Below are positions 5,065 to 10,610 of a stretch of DNA of 10,610 nucleotides, in pieces. The first letter of the stretch is position 1. The number at the start of each line of letters is the position of its first letter. Source of the stretch: an uncultured Oscillospiraceae bacterium (GTDB lineage: Bacteria > Bacillota > Clostridia > Oscillospirales > Ruminococcaceae); contig CAKSHG010000057.1 in assembly GCA_934456315.1 (NCBI GenBank), positions 1 through 10,610 on the forward strand, given 5' to 3'. The notes under the pieces were generated by a model. That model was not told the DNA's origin, did not search any database, and saw only the letters and a program-made list of their open reading frames with translations. Position numbers and translations under genes: made by a program.

Positions 5065-6465
5065 ATGAACAATCCGTTCAGAAATCTCGTAAAAAAGCCC
5101 CCCAAGCACGAAAAAGGCGAGATAGTCGTTGCGGATTCCGGAAACGTCAAGGAAGTCGCAAAGATAATGATAGGATTTGAAGCGCTTCTCCGGGAAACGC
5201 AGTCCTATATGTCCAAAGCCTGCGGCAACAAGCTGTTTGATTCCGACCTGAAAGATGCAATGCGCCAGCTCATCAAGCAGTACATGAAGGACCACAATTA
5301 CTACGTCCCGCACATGAATCTCGCCGAAGCCGCAGACCGTCTTTACGTTGAAATGGCGGAATATTCATTCCTGACGCCGCTTCTCGCCCGAAAGGACATC
5401 GAGGAGATAAACATAAATTCCTGGGACGATATTCAGATAATCCCGTCCAAAGGTCAGCAGTACAAGTATTCGGAGCATTTTTCTTCCGCACAGCACGCGG
5501 TTGACGTGGTGCGGCGTATGCTCCATAATAACAAGCTGGTTTTCGACGCTTCCAGACCGCTGGTCACTGGCTACCTCGACAAGAATATCCGAATTTCGGC
5601 TATACATTCGCTCATCGTGGGCGACGAGGTGGGAGTTTCGGTTTCCATACGAATCGTGAATCCCTGCAAGATAACAAAACAGCAGTTTATCGAGAGCGAA
5701 ATGTGCACCGAGGAAATTTACGATTTCCTCGCGATATCGTTTGTTCACGGAATTTCACAGGTGTACGCCGGCGCGACAAGCTCTGGAAAAACCACAATTA
5801 TGGCGGATATCATGAGCAATATTCCGGATCACCGCAGGCTTATCACCATCGAAAAATCCGTGCGTGAATTTGACCTTGTTAAGCGTGACGAAAACGGCGA
5901 AAAAATCAACAATGTCGTACATCTTGTGACCTACGAAAGCGACGATCCCACCCGATGTGTAACCATGCAGGACCTGCTCACAAAGTGCCTTACCATGCAC
6001 CCTGACGCTATATGCGTTGCCGAGATGAAGAACGAAGAAGCATGGGAAGCTCAGGAAGCCGCGCGAACAGGACACACCGTCCTCACGACGACCCACGCCT
6101 CCAGCGTACAGGGTATCTACCCTAGACTTGCAACGCTGTGTATGCAGAAGCATTCAACGCCGTATCCTACCCTGATTTCGTTCGTCACCGAAGCGTTCCC
6201 GCTGGCGGTATTCCTCAAAAAGCTGGACGACGGGAAGCGCCACATCATGGAGATCGCCGAGTGCCTTGGCTGTGATGAAAAGGGCAAGGTATTCACAAAA
6301 ACGCTCTGGAAGTACAGAGTGGATTCCGAGCGCATTGTTGACGGAAAAACCGTGATAGACGGGCGTTTCGTCCGGGTGAACCCCATTTCAAAGGAACTCC
6401 GGGACCGTATGCACGAAAACGGCGTTCCCAACGATGTGCTTGACAGATTTTCGGAGGTGAGATAA
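5065..6465 (+). CDS. TadA/CpaF-type secretion ATPase (VirB11/GspE superfamily)
   Basis: The protein has 466 residues. The Walker A motif GATSSGKTT is at 236-244. The Asp-box region is TIEKSVREFD (261-270), where most relatives have TIED. The Walker B region is HPDAICVAEMKNEEAWEA (312-329), where CpaF proteins usually have RPDRIVVGEVRG. The His-box follows as TGHTVLTTTHA (335-345). An N-terminal domain of about 225 residues precedes the motor, as in CpaF. The hexameric ATPase powers extension, and perhaps retraction, of Tad pili at the inner membrane through TadB/TadC. Because the family also includes VirB11, it could equally serve the conjugation channel. GGAGG lies 8 nt before ATG 5065; the stop overlaps the next start by one base (TAATG). 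Confidence 0.92.
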   Translation: MNNPFRNLVKKPPKHEKGEIVVADSGNVKEVAKIMIGFEALLRETQSYMSKACGNKLFDSDLKDAMRQLIKQYMKDHNYYVPHMNLAEAADRLYVEMAEYSFLTPLLARKDIEEININSWDDIQIIPSKGQQYKYSEHFSSAQHAVDVVRRMLHNNKLVFDASRPLVTGYLDKNIRISAIHSLIVGDEVGVSVSIRIVNPCKITKQQFIESEMCTEEIYDFLAISFVHGISQVYAGATSSGKTTIMADIMSNIPDHRRLITIEKSVREFDLVKRDENGEKINNVVHLVTYESDDPTRCVTMQDLLTKCLTMHPDAICVAEMKNEEAWEAQEAARTGHTVLTTTHASSVQGIYPRLATLCMQKHSTPYPTLISFVTEAFPLAVFLKKLDDGKRHIMEIAECLGCDEKGKVFTKTLWKYRVDSERIVDGKTVIDGRFVRVNPISKELRDRMHENGVPNDVLDRFSEVR

Positions 6466-7394
6466 TGGACAGGCTGATATATCTTTTCGGCGCTCTGCTT
6501 ATGTCCGGCGGGATCGTGGTGCTTCTCGGAATTACTCCGGAAGTCATGACGCAGGACATAATGTCACTGCTTTCCCGGCAGAGGAGCCTGAAATACCTTG
6601 TCGCAAAGGCGCAGGGAAAAGTCCGCAGGAGCCGGCTCCAGCAGGCTGTGATGAACGTCCGCAGCGCCCTGACCGCGACCCACTCCGAGAACAAATTCTC
6701 ACTGCTGATTTCCATTTCGCTTATCGGAATATGCGCCGGATTTCTGCTGGCGGCTCTGCTTCAGAATCTGCTTCTTATACCCGTATTTTCGGGTATATGC
6801 GTGGTGCTTCCGTATGCGTATGTGAATATGCTTCTGGCTAATTATAACCGCAGGATTTCCGAGGAGCTTGAAACAGCGCTGTCGATAATCACCACGAATT
6901 ACGTCAGCAACGACGACATAATCTACGCCGTGGAGCAGTCCATAGACTACATAAATCCCCCGGTACAGCAGGCTTTCCGGAAATTCCTCACCCAGACGAA
7001 GCTCATAAATTCCAACGTGAAGCTGGCAATAGAACAGCTCAAAGGCGAGATAAACAACGAGGTGTTCCACGAATGGTGCGACAGCCTTATCGAGTGTCAG
7101 GACAACGTTACGCTGAAAAAGACGCTCCAGCCGATAACCGCGCGGCTTTCGGATATCCGGATAGTAAACGCTGAACTCCGCAATATGCTGATGAGTCCCC
7201 GGCGCGAACACATAATGATGGTGTTCATTCTGCTGGCAAACTACCCTATATTGTATTTCATCAACGCCGATTGGTTCAGTGTACTTTTTGATACGATATT
7301 CGGGCAGGTCGTGAACTGCATTGTGGCGGTATTCGTTATCGTGACGGTCATTCTGGCATACAAATACACCCAGCCTATCCAGTACAAGAGGTGA
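6465..7394 (+). CDS. TadB-like type II secretion F-family platform protein
   Basis: The protein has 309 residues. Predicted helices lie near 4-22, 79-99, 101-125, 248-267 and 281-300. Between them is a cytoplasmic helical bundle of about 120 residues with the T2SF pattern: EELETALSIITTNY, then an acidic/polar segment, then VFHEWCDSLIEC. TadB and TadC form the inner-membrane platform on which the TadA ATPase acts to insert pilin subunits. The start overlaps the tadA-like stop by one nucleotide, with GGAGGTGA upstream. Order directly after TadA and before a second F-family gene is the standard Tad arrangement. Sequence similarity is family-level only. Confidence 0.85.
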   Translation: MDRLIYLFGALLMSGGIVVLLGITPEVMTQDIMSLLSRQRSLKYLVAKAQGKVRRSRLQQAVMNVRSALTATHSENKFSLLISISLIGICAGFLLAALLQNLLLIPVFSGICVVLPYAYVNMLLANYNRRISEELETALSIITTNYVSNDDIIYAVEQSIDYINPPVQQAFRKFLTQTKLINSNVKLAIEQLKGEINNEVFHEWCDSLIECQDNVTLKKTLQPITARLSDIRIVNAELRNMLMSPRREHIMMVFILLANYPILYFINADWFSVLFDTIFGQVVNCIVAVFVIVTVILAYKYTQPIQYKR

Positions 7395-7396
7395 AT

Positions 7397-8293
7397 ATGA
7401 GTATTTATAACATTGCGCTGTACGCGGCTCTGCCGGCGGTCTGCGGACTGTTTGCCGCCGGACTGTATCAGTTCGCGCTTATTCTGCTGAAAGTTCCGTC
7501 AAGCCGCACTACCAAAGCGATAAAGGCGGTCTCCGCAAGGAACCGTCCCTCCGCCGCCGGATTCAAGAACACCTACAACGACATTTCGCTGTTCGTTTCC
7601 CGGTTCATACGGCTGAACGAATTCAAGAAAAAGGAGCTTGCAGACAGCCTGAAAATTGCGAATATCTCAATGTCCCCGGAGCTTTTCACGGCGAGGGCGC
7701 TGTTGCGTTCAGCCGGAATAATGCTGATGTCCGTGCCGTTCTTCTTTTTCCTGCCGATAATCGGACTGCTGGTCATTGTGCTGGCGGTGCTGATGTATTT
7801 TCAGGAGAAGCAGAAAGTGGATTCCTGCATAAAGGAGAAGCGGAAGCAGATAGAATTCGACCTGCCGCGCTTCGTCTACGCGATATCCCAGGAAATCCAG
7901 ATGTCCCATGACGTTATCTCGATTCTGGAGCGCCACAAGGGCAACTTCTCGCCGTATCTCAACGAGGAAATCGAGATAACCATAGCGGATATGCGGACCG
8001 GCAACTACGAAGCCGCAATAACCAGATTTGAGGGGCGTATCGGCAGTACAAATCTGTCGGAGGTCTGCCGCGGATTTATTCAGATGATACGCGGCGACGA
8101 CACCTCGGTTTACTGGGAAACTCTCGCAATACGCTTCTCAGAATTGCAGAAGCAGTATCTACGGAATATAGCGCTGAAAATTCCGCCAAAGGTACACAGG
8201 CTGTCTTTCTTCCTGATGATGAGCATGATGTTACTATATGTTGTGGTGCTTGGCTGGGAGCTTCTCAGCAATATGGGCGTTCTGTTCGGTTAA
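7397..8293 (+). CDS. TadC-like type II secretion F-family platform protein
   Basis: The protein has 298 residues from ATG 7397; GTG 7391 would add two residues but overlaps the SD-like GAGGTG, so ATG is preferred. One helix lies near 5-32, a long hydrophobic pair at about 105-137, and a C-terminal helix near 270-293. The F-family domain shows IEFDLPRFVYAISQEIQMSH and later EVCRGFIQMIRGDD, closely resembling TadC proteins in which a leading 'DLPRFV' segment begins the domain. It partners the preceding TadB-like protein. The gene begins 2 nt after the tadB-like stop, which implies coupled translation. Confidence 0.85.
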   Translation: MSIYNIALYAALPAVCGLFAAGLYQFALILLKVPSSRTTKAIKAVSARNRPSAAGFKNTYNDISLFVSRFIRLNEFKKKELADSLKIANISMSPELFTARALLRSAGIMLMSVPFFFFLPIIGLLVIVLAVLMYFQEKQKVDSCIKEKRKQIEFDLPRFVYAISQEIQMSHDVISILERHKGNFSPYLNEEIEITIADMRTGNYEAAITRFEGRIGSTNLSEVCRGFIQMIRGDDTSVYWETLAIRFSELQKQYLRNIALKIPPKVHRLSFFLMMSMMLLYVVVLGWELLSNMGVLFG

Positions 8294-8302
8294 GGAGGTT
8301 AC

Positions 8303-8707
8303 ATGGAAAAACTTCTTAGACGGCTTAAATCCACGCGCGGCGAGGGTTATGTTGACATTACCGTTGCCGTTCTGATAATCATGATTTTACTGGCGGGAGT
8401 AATTAAAATCGCTCCGGTTTTTATCACAAAAATGACGCTCAATTCCTATGCAAACGAACTCTGCCGCGAAGCTGAAATCGCCGGGCGAATAGGAACGGAA
8501 ACGACCGCCCGGCTTGACCGCCTGAACGAATCCCACCCAGACCTTGACCCCACGGTAACGTGGTCTGCAAGCGGAAATATCCAGATAGGCAGGACGTTCA
8601 GCGTGACTGTTTCCACGGATTACGATTTCAGCTTTTTCGTGTTCAATACCACCCCGATAACCATTTCAGCCACAGCGGAGGGAACAAGCGAGGTGTTCTG
8701 GAAATGA
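8303..8707 (+). CDS. TadE-like pseudopilin (DUF4320-like) with GEGYVD motif
   Basis: The protein has 134 residues. A basic 13-residue leader (MEKLLRRLKSTRG) ends in a glycine followed by EGYVD, then a hydrophobic helix (about 19-40). This is a prepilin-peptidase substrate pattern with D at +5. The rest (41-134) is a predominantly beta periplasmic or surface domain (TWSASGNIQIG, VTVSTDYDFSFFVF). Size and place after TadC fit a TadE-type pseudopilin. AAGGAGG lies 4 nt before the ATG, and the stop overlaps the next start (ATGA). The resemblance to DUF4320 is from memory. Confidence 0.7.
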   Translation: MEKLLRRLKSTRGEGYVDITVAVLIIMILLAGVIKIAPVFITKMTLNSYANELCREAEIAGRIGTETTARLDRLNESHPDLDPTVTWSASGNIQIGRTFSVTVSTDYDFSFFVFNTTPITISATAEGTSEVFWK

Positions 8708-9222
8708 AGCGTCTGAAAAAACGAATGCTTGCGAACAGCGGATTTTCCTACGTCATAACCAGCGTTCTGATGATATGCGTGCTTCTCATAGGCGTGTCGG
8801 TTTTTGAGGTTATCCGGCTGTATATTCAGGCTGGCGTAGTGCGGGACAAGTTTGAGGATTCTATAATCTCAATGTGCGTTGAGAATTACTCCGAGATGTA
8901 CCAGCCTATCCGCGAAAGCCACGCCGCAAGCTACCGCTACAACGGATTCCGCTGGGTGAACAGCAGTAAGGCGAACGAGCGATATATCCGCACTTATCTC
9001 AGCCGGGCAATGAACGCCGGGGAGATAATGCAGTGCGAAATCGTGTCGGTGAGCTTCAATGTCGAACCTGCGGCGCTTGCTCCGTTGGATACCGATTCGG
9101 CGCAGAAATATGCGGTTTCCGGAACGCTGGTGGTGCGTATTCCGTACCGCTTTGCGTGGGAGGAACTGCCGCCTATCGAGATGTCGCTGGACGTTCGGTC
9201 GCAGTGGCAGGCGAAGTTCTGA
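8704..9222 (+). CDS. TadE/TadF-like minor pseudopilin
   Basis: The start at 8704 (4-nt overlap with the previous gene) is chosen over the much longer open frame from 8560, whose first part overlaps the TadE-like gene. This gives 172 residues. The N-terminus MKRLKKRMLANSG is basic and 13 residues long, the same length as in the preceding protein. It is followed by FSYVITSVLM..., a canonical phenylalanine at +1 but isoleucine rather than glutamate at +5. A single helix spans about 15-38. Lack of E5 is typical of tip or priming minor pilins (GspK-type), which is known of other systems and inferred here. The remaining 130 residues look like a soluble domain of mixed alpha/beta character; no further family is recognised. 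Confidence 0.65.
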   Translation: MKRLKKRMLANSGFSYVITSVLMICVLLIGVSVFEVIRLYIQAGVVRDKFEDSIISMCVENYSEMYQPIRESHAASYRYNGFRWVNSSKANERYIRTYLSRAMNAGEIMQCEIVSVSFNVEPAALAPLDTDSAQKYAVSGTLVVRIPYRFAWEELPPIEMSLDVRSQWQAKF

Positions 9223-9237
9223 TGAAAGGAAAAAACA

Positions 9238-9930
9238 ATGCAGATAGCAATAGCGTTAGTAACTCTGGCACTCTGCGGCGGGTTCCTCTGGTGGTTCAGG
9301 AAAAGCGAGAACCGCCGAAGTTTCAAGCGGAGCGAGGAAGAATCTGCCGAGCGTGAACGCAAAGCGCAGGAAACTGCACAGGAATTCGTGAATGCCCGCG
9401 ACCTCGGTGAAAACTGCCTTTACACCAACGACGGGTACATTTTCGCCTATCTCAAGGTGGACGGCGTGTGTCTGGAACTACTGAGTCGGCAGGAACAGAA
9501 AGCGCTCTGCCGGCAGGTTTCCGCGGCGTTTTCGCTGGTTCGGCGGCCGTATAAATTCAGCGGAGTGAGCCGTCCGGCGGATATCTCAAAATCCCTGCAA
9601 AAGTACAGCGAGCTTGCGGAACAGGCGGTCGGCGGCAGGAAAAAGCTCCTGCTGTCCGACGCACGGTACCTTGCGAACATGGTCGTTTCAGGCGAAACCA
9701 CAGAGCGCGTGTATTATATTGCGATTTGGGACAGCATTCAGAAAGCGGACGAGCGCAGTATTACCTCCGCGGCGCAGGATATCGCAAAGAAGCTCAGCGA
9801 ATGCGGGATAGGCGCGGAGCTTATCGACCGAAGCGGGATAGTCCGGCTCTGCAATCTGGTGAACAATCCGGCTTATGTCCACATTGAAAGCACTAACATC
9901 GACGAAGCCATTGCGCTTCTGGCTGTGTAA
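9238..9930 (+). CDS. Membrane-anchored protein resembling the VirB4/TraC N-terminal region
   Basis: The protein has 230 residues with ATG 9238 after AAAGGAAA. Residues 2-20 are a membrane helix, followed by a highly charged coiled-coil-like stretch (21-50, rich in R, E and K). The segment YTNDGYIFAYLKVDGVCLELLSRQ and the later VYYIAIWDS... KLSECGIGAELIDRSGIVRLCNLVNNP recall the N-terminal domain of VirB4/TraC ATPases, which ends with a short loop 'L--L-NP'. No Walker motif is present. It precedes the actual VirB4 gene, which has an N-terminus of its own, so it is not just a split fragment. It might dock VirB4 at the membrane. Family assignment is tentative. Confidence 0.5.
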   Translation: MQIAIALVTLALCGGFLWWFRKSENRRSFKRSEEESAERERKAQETAQEFVNARDLGENCLYTNDGYIFAYLKVDGVCLELLSRQEQKALCRQVSAAFSLVRRPYKFSGVSRPADISKSLQKYSELAEQAVGGRKKLLLSDARYLANMVVSGETTERVYYIAIWDSIQKADERSITSAAQDIAKKLSECGIGAELIDRSGIVRLCNLVNNPAYVHIESTNIDEAIALLAV

Positions 9931-9945
9931 ACGAAAGGAAACACG

Positions 9946-10610
9946 ATGGTCAAGAAAAAAACAGAAATAGAAGCTCCGGCTAATGCGGCTTTGCAGGCGA
10001 GCATTACCCCGGTCGGGATAGAATTCGGCATGAATAAGCTTCGGCTTGGCGAGAATTACTGCCGGATCTACGGCATTTTCATGCTCCCGACCGAGGTGGA
10101 ATACGGCTGGCTGTCGAAGCTGACGAACATTCCCGGAACGATAGTCACGATAAATTACGAACCCCGTAACAACGCCGAAGCAATAAACGACCTGTCGCGG
10201 AAAATCCGAATGTTCCGAGGGCAGGCGGCAAGTACAAAAGACCCGAAAGAGCGCATGAGGTGCGAGAAAGCCGCGCTCAGTCAGGAAACCGCCCTCCAGC
10301 GCATGGACAGCGGCAACGAAAGCATGGGCGTGTGGGATATCACCATTATGGTGCTGTCCCGGGACGAGGAGGATTTCAACAACCGCTGCACACGCGTTGA
10401 AAATACTGCGAACGTTATAGGCTGTAAGATACGCATTATGGCGAACCAGCAGAAAGAATCCTACCAGCACCTTTCCCCGACCTATCCGCAGATTCCGGAA
10501 ATTCGCGAGGAAAACGCCCGGCAGTACCTTGTCGGCGACATAATCGGCGGATTTCCGTTCGCAAGCGGGAGCTTCACCGACAGCGGCGGCTTCTATCTCG
10601 GACGGGATTC
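9946..10610 (+). CDS. VirB4-family conjugation ATPase, N-terminal 221 residues (3' end outside window)
   Basis: ATG 9946 follows GAAAGGAA with a 7-nt spacer, and the frame stays open to the last base. The N-terminus is basic (MVKKKTE), followed by a VirB4-type N-terminal domain: RIYGIFMLPTEVEYGWLSKL, a long helical region (about 80-125) and WDITIMVLSRDEEDFNNR. Near residues 200-220, PFASGSFTDSGGFYLGRD corresponds to the strand preceding the Walker A region in Firmicutes VirB4 proteins. Walker A/B lie beyond the window. VirB4 energises the type IV channel and works with VirB3/PrgI, VirB6 and VirD4, all of which have candidates upstream. Confidence 0.85.
   Translation, partial: MVKKKTEIEAPANAALQASITPVGIEFGMNKLRLGENYCRIYGIFMLPTEVEYGWLSKLTNIPGTIVTINYEPRNNAEAINDLSRKIRMFRGQAASTKDPKERMRCEKAALSQETALQRMDSGNESMGVWDITIMVLSRDEEDFNNRCTRVENTANVIGCKIRIMANQQKESYQHLSPTYPQIPEIREENARQYLVGDIIGGFPFASGSFTDSGGFYLGRD

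Noticed and set aside
4408..5313. Long minus-strand open frame of 301 codons
   Set aside because: It lies opposite the TadZ- and TadA-like genes, which have recognisable motifs, SDs and coupled ends; its translation shows no domain and it is a codon-bias shadow.
8560..8703. N-terminal extension of the second pseudopilin
   Set aside because: This would overlap the TadE-like gene by about 150 nt and hide the prepilin leader; the ATG at 8704 gives the expected leader and the usual 4-nt coupling.
9688..10470. Minus-strand open frame of 260 codons
   Set aside because: It is antisense to the VirB4-related genes and spans their junction; low-complexity translation without a recognisable motif.
1..10610. 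CRISPR arrays, tRNA, rRNA, integrase or relaxase genes
   Set aside because: No regularly spaced repeats, cloverleaf or rRNA-like stretches, and no recombinase or relaxase motifs were seen; the element's ends and relaxase must lie outside the window.

Overview
The window is a single, tightly packed, plus-strand operon fragment from a low-GC-type Gram-positive (Firmicutes) gut-style bacterium. The protein families and their look (VirD4/TraG-type coupling protein, SpoVG-like protein, TrbL-like membrane protein, small GEGYVD membrane proteins, VirB4) suggest a Ruminococcus/Oscillospiraceae-like host carrying an integrative conjugative element or conjugative plasmid. The host assignment is inference; the gene families are read from the translations. 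Nearly every junction is an overlap or a gap of a few bases with a Shine-Dalgarno (SD) sequence, so the genes are probably cotranscribed and translationally coupled.

Layout. 1-2576 is a conjugation (type IV secretion) block: the C-terminus of a VirD4/TraG coupling protein, a VirB2-like two-helix protein with a signal peptide, a possible 10-residue ORF, a SpoVG-family protein, a small prepilin-like protein, a VirB6/TrbL-like polytopic protein and a 72-residue two-helix protein. 2573-2755 holds a short non-coding insertion with 17-bp terminal inverted repeats and a 6-bp target duplication, resembling a MITE. 2764-3084 encodes a PrgI/VirB3-like membrane protein. 3069-9222 is a Tad/Flp (type IVc pilus) block in canonical order: prepilin peptidase (TadV), CpaB/RcpC, a TadZ-like ATPase, TadA/CpaF, TadB, TadC and two TadE/TadF-like pseudopilins. 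9238-10610 returns to conjugation: a membrane-anchored protein resembling the VirB4/TraC N-terminal region, then the start of the VirB4 ATPase, which runs off the end.

The most interesting point is this interleaving. An apparently complete Tad inner-membrane assembly machine, with its own prepilin peptidase and at least three candidate prepilins, sits inside a conjugation operon, between the VirB3-like and VirB4 genes. One candidate major pilin (1174-1425) lies on the VirD4 side, far from the Tad block, yet shares the motif GEGYVD with a Tad-side pseudopilin (8303-8707). This suggests a composite conjugation machine in which a Tad-type pilus or pseudopilus could serve mating-pair contact or DNA transfer across a monoderm cell wall. 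No secretin and no VirB7/9/10 outer-membrane complex is seen in the window, as expected for a Gram-positive.
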